A DNA stretch of 64,000 nucleotides, taken from positions 541,116 to 605,115 of the forward strand of contig NC_051121.1 of the NCBI RefSeq assembly GCF_014839805.1, in the 5' to 3' direction. Position 1 is the first letter of the stretch, and the number at the start of each line of letters is the position of its first letter. Both the position numbers and the translations under genes were made by a program. Below, piece by piece: positions 48,636 through 59,622 of this stretch. Under the pieces are notes generated by a model that worked only from the letters and a program-made list of their open reading frames with translations, was not told the origin of the DNA and did not search any database. This DNA comes from Manduca sexta. Its lineage: Eukaryota > Arthropoda > Insecta > Lepidoptera > Sphingidae.

Positions 48636-49471
48636 CAAAACAGAGTACATAACAATATAAAGTCCATATAATAATCAATTGTTAATGACACTATATTCGT
48701 ACATTATCATTAATTACAAGTCGTCACTTTAAAATCATAATAATAATTCAACAAACGCAGTATAATACTTCATACAACTGTCTTTAAAGACTTCATTTCT
48801 CGAACAACTATGTCGAACTTCCTTGTGTATATGTACTCAAACTTTTCTAGGATAACTATCTGAGCTCAGCGCGCCAGTCCTAGCGTTCGCGGCCATCTTT
48901 CACGAGCGCTTCTGTGACGCCATTTGACTATCAAGAACGTCTTCCATTTTATAATTTTATTATATCTTCCTAATTTATCTTTTGCCATACCAGTTCAAAA
49001 ATTTTAAGGTGTTTAAATTCGCCTCCGCATTAACAAAAACCTTTTAGCTTTAGTTTTTCAGATATGTATTTCTCCCACTTCATGGAGGGGATTAACGTCA
49101 GGCAGGCGACCGGCCATAAAAACTAACCTAAATCCTCTATTCTAAAGCTTGAAAATCCTACATTGGACTTTTTCTCAGAAAGAAATGAAATAAAAAAAAA
49201 TAAGGACATGTGAGAGATATTTTTTATAATCGGGCACCACTAAGTAGGTAGAGTCGAGTTAAAGTTTCGATTATTATCCTTTGCTAGCCAACACAATCTT
49301 TTAGTCTTGAGGCTGTAATCTTGTTACTAATAAACTTAGTTAAACCGTGTTTTAAAATAATACTGTTAATTTATTTCTTAAATCACTATTACCATATTGT
49401 ATCCAAATTACAAATCACATACCTACACTTCATCTACATTCTAATGTGGAAATAATGAATTTGCTGGTAGG
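48636..49471. other. Gene-free stretch
   Basis: A GC-richer patch at 48855-48935 ('gcgccagtcctagcgttcgc') is unexplained. No exon is seen. Confidence 0.4.
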
Positions 49472-49660
49472 ATATTCTCGTATTTAACATACACCCAGAT
49501 AGCGACGATCATACACAATGTGTTAATTAAAACCCGCCATAGTGGCCCACGTAAGTGTGTCGCGTTCCGGGATCAGCCTGTGTATATCCGATTCCAACGG
49601 GCTGGCATAATTGTGTCGACTGCCGAGAAGTAATCATCTCTCGTCAGTCGACATTCTATT
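49472..49660 (+). repeat. rep-P copy with conserved hairpin
   Basis: It contains 'atagtggcccacgtaagtgt' and 'gcgttccgggatcagcctgt'. A hairpin pairs 49614-49628 with 49639-49653 (15 bp, one mismatch; outer arms tgtcgactg/cagtcgaca). It ends inside 'cagtcgacattctatt', so the 3' tail is missing. Confidence 0.8.
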
Positions 49661-50499
49661 GACGAAATCATTTTCTAACCTGTTTCGCCGGTAGAGATTA
49701 AAATTAAGAATAAATCTGAATCCAAGCCGCTACCACCCAAAACCTATACATCGTTTTTTAAAACCGCCTGGAAAATGAGCATAAATATTGAATCATCACC
49801 CAAAAAACAAAATTCCAAATGACTGCACTGTGTCCCCCCTGGGACATTAGATTGATTACAAATTTATTGTACTTGTCATTTTAAATTAGAATTGACTTTA
49901 TATTTTACTTAATTTTGAATTGTAATGATTTAATACTGTGACGATTATTTTGTTAGATTTATATTATATAACGTTGTATGCACTTATAATGATAGTACAC
50001 ACTCATGAGTTTTATTTTTGCTTTTATTTTGATATTATTGTGAGCTATCGCTGGCGGATCTAATTAAATAAATATCTAATCAACAACACGGATCATCATA
50101 AAATAACATTTTATCTACATTTAAAGCCACATAAGATAAAAAAGGAATCATTAAAAGTTGCCTATCGCGAGTAATAAAATGGCAAACAGTATCCTTAATT
50201 GACTGATATTAAGCAAAACAAATCAAAACTGTCAGATATAACGAGGGGACATAGAATATAAATTAACAAAGAGCAATTACAAATTGGGCCGGATTCGTAA
50301 ACTGTCGTGTTTGTACGCTTATTAAATGATAAATTATATTAAAAGATTACTGTGGGTATTGTATTTGCTATTTCCGTTCTCCGGAATACATATTAGGCTG
50401 TAGTCGTAGTCATGGGAGAGTTAGAGATATTGCTTGAAAATTCTTGATTAAATAAAACTCCATAAATGACAATAAGTTTGTATTGCCTAAAAATGTGGA
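49661..50499. other. Gene-free stretch
   Basis: AT-rich; nothing recognised. Confidence 0.45.
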
Positions 50500-50950
50500 G
50501 GGACTAGTTGGGAGTGAAACAGGCGAATGTCCGCAGGTACAAAGCTTTTCTAAAGTTTTGTGTCTATTTTTTGTGAATTATCGCTTGCTTTAAGGGTGAA
50601 GGAAAACATCGTGAGAAAACCTGTATATCTGATAAATTTTGAGGGTATGTTTTGCCTGCCATAGTGGAACAGACTGCCATGACAAATGTCCGCTGGTTGA
50701 AAGCTTTTTTGAAGTTATGTGTGTATTGTAGATTATCGCTTGCTTTAACGATGAAAGAAAACATCGAGAGTAAACCTGTATACGTGAGAAATAATTCTCT
50801 AGGATTTTGAAAGTATGTGAAGTCTGCCAATCCGTACTAGGCCTGTGCGGTGGATTAAGGCTTAATCCCTTCGGCCTAAGGTTAAAGGCTAAGACCTAAT
50901 TGAGGAGACCTGTGCCCAGCAGTGGGGCAGTTTATATAACGCTGATATTA
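50500..50950 (+). mobile_element. SINE-1 tandem dimer
   Basis: Two successive SINE-1 5' bodies occur ('gcgaatgtccgcaggtacaa' and 'acaaatgtccgctggttgaa'), each with 'tatcgcttgctttaa' and the 'aaaacatcg' block. The second continues to the normal 3' end ('cagcagtggggcagtttata'). The first monomer stops after 'attttgagggtatg'. Confidence 0.75.
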
Positions 50951-50987
50951 AGTGCATTTGATATCTTCTCGAATATTACACGGCTGA

Positions 50988-51041
50988 GTACACCAATTTA
51001 TTATTAACATCTAAGTAGATGTTAATAATAAATTGGTGTAC
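50988..51041. repeat. Perfect 25-bp hairpin, 4-base loop
   Basis: The arms are 50988-51012 and 51017-51041 (gtacaccaatttattattaa plus catct, and its exact complement), with loop aagt. Confidence 0.92.
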
Positions 51042-51099
51042 GTACAGTACTAATAAAGGCATACATCTAGTAATGAGAAACTATTTCAACACACACTCG

Positions 51100-51346
51100 C
51101 GCCGCTTATCCTTAAAGGGGTATGCATCGGCGCAACTGGGGCACCCAGTTTCCGTCACACATATTCCGTCCCATGATGTGATAGGGGGCGAACCTATCGC
51201 CATATTTGGCTCAAATTCAAAATTCCGGGCTGATACTGAGTAGAGAAACGAATATCTCTTTACCTGACTCGGGGATCGAACCCAAGACCTCAGCACCACA
51301 GCACTGCAGTCGTACTGTATTACAACTGCGCCAAGACAGTCAAACT
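51100..51346 (-). mobile_element. SINE-2, full length with intact box A and B
   Basis: On the - strand the head reads 'cttggcgcagttgtaataca' (box A) and 'gggttcgatccccgag' (box B, matching the pol III consensus). The body ends in 'ctttaaggataagcggc'. It is the best-preserved copy of this family here. Confidence 0.85.
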
Positions 51347-51437
51347 ATTCAACTATTTCGAATTAATTTATTTGTCAGCTTTTTCAAGGTGCCATATTAT
51401 TTGGCACGATTCTATCTTTGCAATAAAACTATTATTA

Positions 51438-51575
51438 TGAATTGTATCGCGGTTTATTATATTATTATTTATAGTTCCGAGAGAGATTGATCATGAAAGC
51501 TGCATAATATAAAAAACCACGATAAAATGAGTTTTATTTCAATGTCTAACATTCGCGTAAATATAAGAAATCGTT
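51438..51575 (+). mobile_element. PLE-like element, short deleted copy
   Basis: Both inverted termini remain ('tatcgcggtttattatatta' and 'ttatttcaatgtctaacatt', then 'cgcgtaaatataagaaat'), but most of the interior is gone. Confidence 0.65.
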
Positions 51576-51777
51576 ATATTTCTAACTTTTTAACACCTAC
51601 TAATAATTGTAGACTTCGAATATTATAAGCGATTATAAAAGGATAGGCACAAAACGTCTACAATTCAGTGGACTGGAAAATGAAGGTAGGTTTTACTATA
51701 ATCTTCAATATTCTGGCATTTATCGTTTTGAATTCAACTTATCATGATAATATTAGGAAAGTGAGACTGGGATGTAA

Positions 51778-51890
51778 TACCATAACAGGCCGACATAATC
51801 CTGTCGACTGACAAGTAATCACCTCTCTGTCTAGATACTTACCGTCAGGTGCAGTACGGTCCCTTTGGGGAGTCCGTATAAAAATACCGC
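51778..51890 (+). repeat. rep-P 3' half
   Basis: 'taacaggccgacataatcct', 'cttaccgtcaggtgcagtac', 'gagtccgtataaaaa'. Its tail ends at the edge of the palindrome that begins at 51892. Confidence 0.7.
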
Positions 51891-51891
51891 A

Positions 51892-52259
51892 TTAAGGTTA
51901 TAGCTCAAGGTCCAATTTTCATACATTTTGTTTCACCTTTAATCTGGGTAACTAAACAAGTATTGACAAGTAAAGAATTTAAATTCACGTCTAGTTAGTG
52001 ATTAGTTCTCGCAGTTGAAAGAAAAACGTAAAAATAATTAATATGCATGGATATTTCGGCCTTTAAAATTTCGTCATATTAAATTTTAAAGGCCGAAATA
52101 TCCATGATTATTAATTATTTTTACGTTTTTCTTTCAACTGCGAGAACTAATCACTAACTAGACGTGAATTTAAATTCTTTACTTGCCAATACTTGTTTAG
52201 TTACCCAGATTAAAGGTGAAACAAAATGTATGAAAATGGACCTTGAGGTATCGCCTTAA
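51892..52259. repeat. Near-perfect 368-bp palindrome
   Basis: Left arm 51892-52071 and right arm 52081-52259 around a 9-base spacer (cgtcatatt). I count only a handful of differences, most of them in the outermost 20 bp. It contains no ORF and no family seen elsewhere in the window. The close match of the arms points to recent formation or gene conversion between them. Confidence 0.93.
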
Positions 52260-53576
52260 GTATCAATTATTTGCCAGTTGAAAAAAAAGAAAAAGAAAAA
52301 TGGTAAAATAACCGTTACATTTTTGAATTGCGAACGACGTTTAGCTGTCAGCATTCTAAAAAAACAAGAGACAATCGTCTTGCAATTCCTTTTTTGAAAA
52401 CATTCAAAAACTAAGTATGGTAAATAGTATGTAACCAAGTGGTACTAGTCCAGCGTAGAGGAATTAGAACCGAAATCTATAAGTTTTAGACGTGGTTTTC
52501 CTACGCCTGGGCATGGACCAGCTTACGTACTATCATACAGATCCCATTTTATTCAACTAAAAAGAATTTATGACCGTAAATCGCCAACTAACGTTATATT
52601 ACCAACATAATAATGCATTTTAATAAACATAGTAAACGATACGCTACTATTAAAAGCTGGCTATTTTCAAGCTATTACTCTTCAATTAACCGGCCACTAA
52701 TTAAGCGGTAGAACTGACTAATGAAAGCTGAAAATAACTCATAATTTTCTCAATTAAAACTGCTTATACCATGTTTTTGCTAGAGAGAAAATAATTTTGG
52801 ATCCATCAGATGTTGCTAGAAGTAGTGTGGATCATTCACATAGTATCTCTGATAGTATCTCTGACATATCTATATTAGTATAATTATGTTTAAAATTAAA
52901 GTTGGTCGAAGATTACTCCACTTTTTACTTGGGTAAAATCTTAAAATACCTTAGCTATCAAGCCCAGAAACGACTTTCAAAACCATTGAAAAACTATTAC
53001 TGAAAAGAAACTACTTTATGATTATGCGACAACTCAACGTTATGTTGAATACAGTACTTAATATGTTTAATACATTACTGTCAGTATTCTGTTTAGTGTA
53101 TATTTATAAATAAAAGAAAATAAAGTACAAATTGCGGTAACGATTTCGCCACATAGCCCATTAAGCTTTATCAGTTGCAATTAAATCAAACTTATCTTAG
53201 GGTTCACAAAGGATCCCTAAGGTGCGAAGCAGAGGTAGTTATATTGTTCCAAAATTCCTTTCCCATCACAAATGGTATCCTGTTTCGTATTCGCCCTGGA
53301 TCCACGTAATGATCCGTTGTACTATGCGCATCCATAACCCCCGAATGGTTCCCCAGGGAGGCACTGCGTTACATTCCCTAATATGCCGATTCCTGTGCTG
53401 CTATTATTCTGTGTTCCGGGATTTTTGCTGTTGAATAAGGTATGATTTTATTCACTTTCTTGACTGAATTGTTGATTATGATGATTGGATTGTTGTTTAT
53501 TATATGAGAAAATACATTAAATTCTAAATCTTAGAGCAATATGGAAATCATAATAAGTTTTGGTTTGATCATGAAG
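52260..53576. other. Gene-free stretch
   Basis: The GC-richer block 53220-53440 has a 70-codon + frame without recognisable motif. The rest is AT-rich. Confidence 0.4.
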
Positions 53577-53892
53577 ATTTTTTTTATTTCCTTGAATGAT
53601 GAGACGAGCTTGTCTTTCGCCTGATGGTAAGCGATACGACCGCCCATAAACAGTAGAAACACCATCCAACATCTTGAATTATAAAGTATAGTTTGTTTTT
53701 CCACTGCGCGCGCCATGCTGAGACATGAGATGTTAAGTCTCATTATGTCCAGTAGTTACGCTGGCTACAATGTCTTTCAAACTGAAATACAACAGAGACT
53801 ACACAGTGCTGATTGGTGGCAGAAATAGACATTGTGGTGGTACCTACCCAGGCGCACTCTCACATATTAAAGACCTACCACCAGTAAAAAAT
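53577..53892 (+). repeat. rep-Q copy, near full length
   Basis: It runs from 'ttatttccttgaatgatgag' through 'cgcccataaacagtagaaac' to 'gacctaccaccagtaaa'. Confidence 0.8.
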
Positions 53893-56800
53893 TAAAACCC
53901 AACCAAATTGCATTCGAAAAACCTACGGTAAAGTGCTCGACTTAAGAACTTTTCCTCTTCAGGCTAATTGACACTACAGAAATACCAAACAATTCTAGGA
54001 ATACAACTACACAAACTTAAAAAAACTGCATTTAAGATTATCTAATGTCCATCGTTTCCTACAATTTCCATCAGAAGTTCCACAAAGGAGCAATCACGAA
54101 CTTTTTCCAAGCATTTGTTTTAATTTAAACAACTGAAACTATTCTCACTGCGAAGATATTTCTTAATGGTCTTTGTATTAAAGTTATAAAGTTAGCGCCA
54201 CATAAAGGTCTTAAGTTGGAACCACTGTAATTACGAGCACATCATTGTACTTTATGTACTTTTAAATTATTTAAAAACTTCATTTGTTAGTGGTAATGCT
54301 CTGTTGAAGAAGTGTTATAGTTTATGTCGAAGTAAGGTCACGCTTTGTTAGTGCGAGGATATATAACTATATTACTTATGAATATTGACCTAAAATTCAA
54401 AATTGTGAAGATATTTTGCACTGAAATGCCTAAAAATGTATAGTTTTTTTTTTATGATTTCTGGGTTTCACAAATGCAATTGCCTTCCATGAGACAAAAT
54501 ATGATGCATTAAAATATTCTTAGTGTGTTGTAGTATAACCCATCTGCTTCCTAAAATATACCTAATTACCCTCTTTATATAAACTTGTTATATCAGTGGA
54601 AAGATGCGAATGAGTCTTAGGGTTGAAAAAAACATCCAAATTATTACCAAATAAAAAAAATATCATAATTCTCGTAAAAAAATCTAGAACATTTATTTCT
54701 CGTATAATAACGGTTTGGAGGTATAAACATTTCAATCCAGCTTAGTTTCCCTTTACTCCTCGAGTTCTATTCAACTCATTTAAAATTCTTGAGAAGTTGG
54801 CATTTTATTCATAACTAGGTCCGCCAGCGATCACATTCGCGTAGAATTTTATTTGCATTATTTTGTTATGGTTTTAATTTTTATAACTTGTGGGAAATAT
54901 TACTGCACCTTTTTTTACCTTAATAGTGGAATAAAGATAGTGCTTTTCTTGCCGTAATAACGAAATAGAATGCGAGAAAAAAGTTGTAGACTAGTGTCAC
55001 TTTACCTGCATGGAGAACAGAAGTCACTGAGTAGTTTTCGGAATGAAAAGGCTGTGTCATCTACGGCATGGTCTACCCTTACCATTTTTCCCCACATTCC
55101 TTCAGAACTCTTTTTAGTATTTACACCCAAAATTTCAAACTTTTGTATTATCATAAGTGAGACTTGAAAATATTTTTTTTTGTTTATCACATCCAAAACC
55201 TTATGTTAAGACATGAAATATGCAAATCCAGATTCAAACAGGCTGGCATGATAATATTGACTGGCGACGGGAGTCATCTGTTGTCCATCGATAATATGTG
55301 GAACCTACTTCACTTACCATTAGGTGTAGTAAAGTCATCTTGCGATTTCTGTATAGAAGCATGAATATTCTAGAAGTTATGACTGTAACTGCGACAACAG
55401 ATACCTACAAACAAGTATAGACTTGAGCATGTTGTTGTGAGATGTCAGATCTCCAACTATCTTGTGTCGTAACACCTGACTTAGACTATTGCTGGTGTGT
55501 TCACAATACCTTTAGTGGTTTGTATGACAGTGTTTTAGAGCTCAAATTTATTCTTGTTTCATGGTTGTTGTTTTTAATTACTTTAAAATAACCATCAGAT
55601 TTAGATATTTCCTAAACAATACTGATAAGAAATCTTTAAACTAAGTCTTTGGTTTCCATTCCATTTGCCTTGCTTTGACTATTTTATTCTTGATTCAAGA
55701 AAAATATTGTCGGTTTTCAGTTGTTTTCAGTGTAGGAAAATTTACTTTACCTATTTTATAGCCAACTTTACTATCTATATAATCAGACGAGCAAAATATT
55801 TTATCTCTAGTTAGTTTAAGGTAATGAATGAATTATTTAAAACTAGCAATAGAAAACACAATTATAATTTGTTCACTAAGATATTTCTTGTCTTTCATAT
55901 TGCAAAGTGCCTTTAACAATCATAATTAATATTCATTGTATTTACCTAGTTCTGTTGCAAGAAGTATTCTTATATTACCTGATTGTGTTTTACTCGCAAC
56001 TTGTTTATATTGCGTTTTTAACAGAGGAATGATTTCTTCCTATGGAATTATCATCCTATCGCCAACTTTGATAAAAATGGAATACACGTTAACCCTCAGA
56101 GATTCAATCTCGGACAAAAATGCACACCTTATATTACCCAACCTGCGATACAAATATACTTATATGTTTTCTCCTCTTACCTTTCAGTCCGAACTGGCTT
56201 TTTTAGTTACATTATGCTTTGTTTTTTAATTTTACCTCTAGCACTAAATGCCTGTAAATGTCCGTAATTATTACTATGATGTACCTTAACCTGCCATAAG
56301 TGCAACTATGTTCGCCTACGTGACTAAAAAAATATTTTATTTAAACCCAGAACAACTTATGGACACCCCATTCATTTAAGGAAGTTAAACAATAATACGC
56401 CAACTTTACTTGATCAGTTTATATTTCTTTTACATTAAATATTTTTGCTTTCAAAGAAAATGTTTAGAAGCTATTTCGCTTTACACTAATGTGTACAGTT
56501 TATACATAATAATACGCCACGTTAGACGGATTCGGAAAAAATGACTTATTATTTTTAAAAGTCAATTTAACTATGATCTTTGAAAACGAAATTTTAAATG
56601 TTGTAAGTAGAATTTTTTAAACAATTCTTGTAGTGAATCATTCAAAAAAATCTGTTATTAATGATTAAATTATAACGCAAGGTAAAACAGATAATAAAGC
56701 ATGTAGAAAACCATAGTGTTCTGTAAATGGGAAGAATTATTTCTAGTCTTTGACATCCAATATCCGACTAACATGGCGCTAGCTTATAGTTAAAAAGACA

Positions 56801-57836
56801 GACGAAAACAAGACAAAAGGGTCAGTCTTATATTTGGGAAGTTTGTATAATAAACAATATTTACAAAAGTTAGGAAGACACTTATAGAAACACGTACAAC
56901 ATAAACGCCTACGAAACAAATAAAGAAGGATCTAAACTAGTGTTGTTCGTAAATCGATTAAATTATATATTGATTAAAAAAATATATAAAAAAAACTATA
57001 TATTAAGGTGCTAGGAGAATTTATATCCAACTCGACACCTATAAAAAAACCTGTCAAATATTTTTTTTTCTATGAATGACGACGTAATTTATCCGTTGAA
57101 GGGCGTTACTATAGTTATCCGGAATTACATATAACTGTACTAAAATTACCATTGGGCACAAATTATAAAAGATCGAAGACTTTTTTTTCATGCAACAATG
57201 GCTATCAATAATGGACTATGCATCGTGTAAATACTCAAACATATCATAATTGAAGTCACTATTGCACGCAGTTTGTCCCCTTCACAGTATTTCGTTCATC
57301 TGCGTGTAACAAAGCGAATGAAAAATTGTTTCGAAACGAACTGACACCTCCTATTGCAATTTCCGTCACCAGAATATAAAGTAAAATATTATTGCTTTTT
57401 CGTTGTATATAACAGTCCTGGGCGAAACAAAGTTGACAAAAACACACAAAAATTCTAATCGATATACGAACAACACTGAACATAACGCTTTCATTTCAAT
57501 CTGTATCCCAATCTATCAACAAGTTCACTTTAAATGCAATTATACAATTTATATCGATAACAACCTTATGTATTAATCTCACGGGATGTCACACATCGTT
57601 CCGACTTAGCACATCACTATTTACATCATTAAAGTTTATGACGATTTGGCGGTAATTTTGATTTAGGAGTCTCATTTTTCCACGAGCGCTACCCCTTAGC
57701 CGCCTACCGTCCCAAATATTCTTAATCATGTCAAAATTATCATATGTAAATATAATAAAATGGGAATAGTCTAATTGACAATATTGTCGGTACCAGGTCA
57801 CCTCAGCGTGGAAGCGTCCAGTACCAGGGGCCTAGG
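53893..57836. other. Downstream flank of the kekkon-like gene
   Basis: It holds one rep-P 3' half at about 55230-55365 (+; 'acttaccattaggtgtagta'). Otherwise it is AT-rich with no exon I can support. The 3' UTR of the kekkon-like gene must start at 57836 and run to lower coordinates. I see no AATAAA on the - strand close to the stop that I would choose with confidence. Confidence 0.5.
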
Positions 57837-59591
57837 CTAAAGCGAGACAAACTCAGGCGGTGGCGGCGGTAAGGTCAGCACTGGTGTCTCCGAGGCCTCA
57901 GGGTGCTCTGAACTAGCGCCTGGTAATGACCAGGTAGAGCTTCCTGTCGCTGTAACTCTTGGACCCATGTTATCATAAGCAGGAGCAGTACAGCACGATC
58001 TGTTCCTTCTCGGTAAAGTTGCACCACCGCTCAGCAAATCAGGGTACTTCCCTGGCTCGCCTCGACCAGCGACTTGAACTGATATGAAGATGTTCCCATA
58101 AGGTACTGGTACAGCAAACTCTGCTGGAGGTGGTGGGAACGTACCAGGCGTCCCTTCAATAGTTATATGTACTGGATCGAAACTGCATGTTCTGGGTTGG
58201 TCGTCACCCAAGGATTGTTCAGTCATCTCAAAATCGCACGGTGAAGCCATACTACCGATCGAGCGATCGCAACTGACGACTACTGACGCATCAATCAAGC
58301 GCTTTTCTTGGTCTGTGAAGCTTCTACTGGGAGGCACAGTTCGTCTTCTTAAATGCCAGCAAGCCACAGCGCCTATGAAACCAAGAGTTGCTAGGATACC
58401 TAAAGCACCAAACACCACACCTAGAAGTTGAGGGATTCCCGGAGCCGTTCTGGCCGTGGCAGTTTGCGATCTTGGTAGCACGAGGCTGATAATAGCTCGA
58501 GCCTCACCTGCTACACTCTTTGCTACGCAAGACCATTCTCCAGCTGCATTTGATGTAACATTCAATAACGTAATGTTTACCCATCTAACGCTACCAGGAA
58601 CTCTTTCTTCTGAATCTTCTTCGACCGTTGTCTCTGTCTCTTCCATATCGCAGTCAATAGAACTGTTATGTACATCTATGCCGTCAAAAAGCCATGATAC
58701 CGTAGGCTTAGGAACTCCATGGACCCAACAACCAAAAGAAGTGGCTACTCCTACTTCAGCTCTCACTACTAATGTACTGGTCCGTACTTCAGGCGGACAC
58801 GACATACTCTCACTAGGCACGTTGCGCCACTTGTTCCCAGCCTGCGCCGTGGGTTCAACACAGAGTAAATCTTCCGTTCCTAACTTGCTCTCTAAAAACC
58901 AGTCTTTAAATTCGCGTAATCTGCAGTCACATTTCCACGGATTACCTGACAGGGACACCGTTTTCAAAGCCGGCAGTGAGAACGTAATCAAACGGAGGAA
59001 TGTAAGTTGGTTTCTACGTAAATCTATCGTCTCTAGCGACTTCAAGTTACGTAAAGCATTAGTGTGTATTGACCTTAATCTACACCCGTCTAGTAAAAGC
59101 ATTCGCAAATGCGGCAGTGGCGGGAATTGGTCAGCAATAAGCGCCGTCAAAGGGTTATTCGTCAACACAACCAGACGTAGTCTTTCGTTGCCCCTGAATA
59201 TGTCTTTTGGGAGATGCGCGAGGTCGTTGTCTCCAAGATCCACTTCAATTAATATCCTTAACTCTAAAAATGCATCTGGATGTATCGATCTAAGATTCGT
59301 CGCTCGCAAGTTCAATCGTTGTAGGTTGAGAAGACCGATGTTAGAGAATACTTCCTGAGGCAGATTTCTCAGTGGGTTATCGTGAAGGTCGAGCACTTGT
59401 ATATCTGAGGAGAGCGTCGGCGGGCGGCGCAGGTCACCAGAGGCGCAACTGGCGGTCTTCTTACCCGATGACCACTTGCACTTGCAGGTGGCGATGTGGG
59501 CACAATCGAGCCAGTCGCTAGCTGTCCGTGCGGCGCTCGTGGTAAGTATCACAACCCAGTACCACCTGGCCCACGCCACGCGCATGCTCAT
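57837..59591 (-). CDS. Kekkon-like LRR/Ig transmembrane protein
   Basis: This is a single-pass cell-surface protein of the insect kekkon type (adhesion, receptor modulation). The 584 residues are arranged as follows: signal peptide ~1-24; LRR N-cap with Cys30, 36, 38 and 49; about six LRRs at 64-210 (IQVLDLHDNPL, LQRLNLRATNL, LIEVDLGDNDL and so on); LRR C-cap 217-265 (NPWKCDC, with Cys221, 223, 244 and 265); one Ig domain ~268-372 (Cys288, Trp300, Cys355); transmembrane segment ~389-412, followed by HLRRR; cytoplasmic tail 414-584 with proline runs PPPP and PPPPPP. The last residues, VSL, could be a class II PDZ ligand. N-glycosylation sites are NSS, NIT and NVT in the Ig domain. In-frame TAA just upstream fixes the start; M3 is an alternative. 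The whole coding region is one exon. The paralogue group is not determined. Confidence 0.93.
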   Translation of the reverse strand: MSMRVAWARWYWVVILTTSAARTASDWLDCAHIATCKCKWSSGKKTASCASGDLRRPPTLSSDIQVLDLHDNPLRNLPQEVFSNIGLLNLQRLNLRATNLRSIHPDAFLELRILIEVDLGDNDLAHLPKDIFRGNERLRLVVLTNNPLTALIADQFPPLPHLRMLLLDGCRLRSIHTNALRNLKSLETIDLRRNQLTFLRLITFSLPALKTVSLSGNPWKCDCRLREFKDWFLESKLGTEDLLCVEPTAQAGNKWRNVPSESMSCPPEVRTSTLVVRAEVGVATSFGCWVHGVPKPTVSWLFDGIDVHNSSIDCDMEETETTVEEDSEERVPGSVRWVNITLLNVTSNAAGEWSCVAKSVAGEARAIISLVLPRSQTATARTAPGIPQLLGVVFGALGILATLGFIGAVACWHLRRRTVPPSRSFTDQEKRLIDASVVVSCDRSIGSMASPCDFEMTEQSLGDDQPRTCSFDPVHITIEGTPGTFPPPPAEFAVPVPYGNIFISVQVAGRGEPGKYPDLLSGGATLPRRNRSCCTAPAYDNMGPRVTATGSSTWSLPGASSEHPEASETPVLTLPPPPPEFVSL

Positions 59592-59622
59592 ATCATTTCG
59601 GCTCGGTGTTTACATCCGCCTG
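59592..59622 (-). other. 5' UTR end and splice acceptor of the kekkon-like gene
   Basis: On the - strand 'actttgttgtttcag' ends at 59620, and the exon starts at 59619. Between it and the ATG are 28 bases holding ATG-TAA in frame with the CDS. The gene therefore has at least one non-coding 5' exon at higher coordinates. Confidence 0.8.

Noticed and set aside
57259..57801. - frames just downstream of the kekkon-like stop, considered as extra exons
   Set aside because: The stop codon is followed by AT-rich sequence without an acceptor joined to a protein-like frame. The kekkon-like protein already has a complete C-terminus.
58456..59358. 300-codon + strand open frame opposite the kekkon-like gene
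   Set aside because: It is the antisense shadow of the LRR/Ig coding exon. It has no domain of its own, and its start lies in the middle of the Ig/transmembrane coding region.
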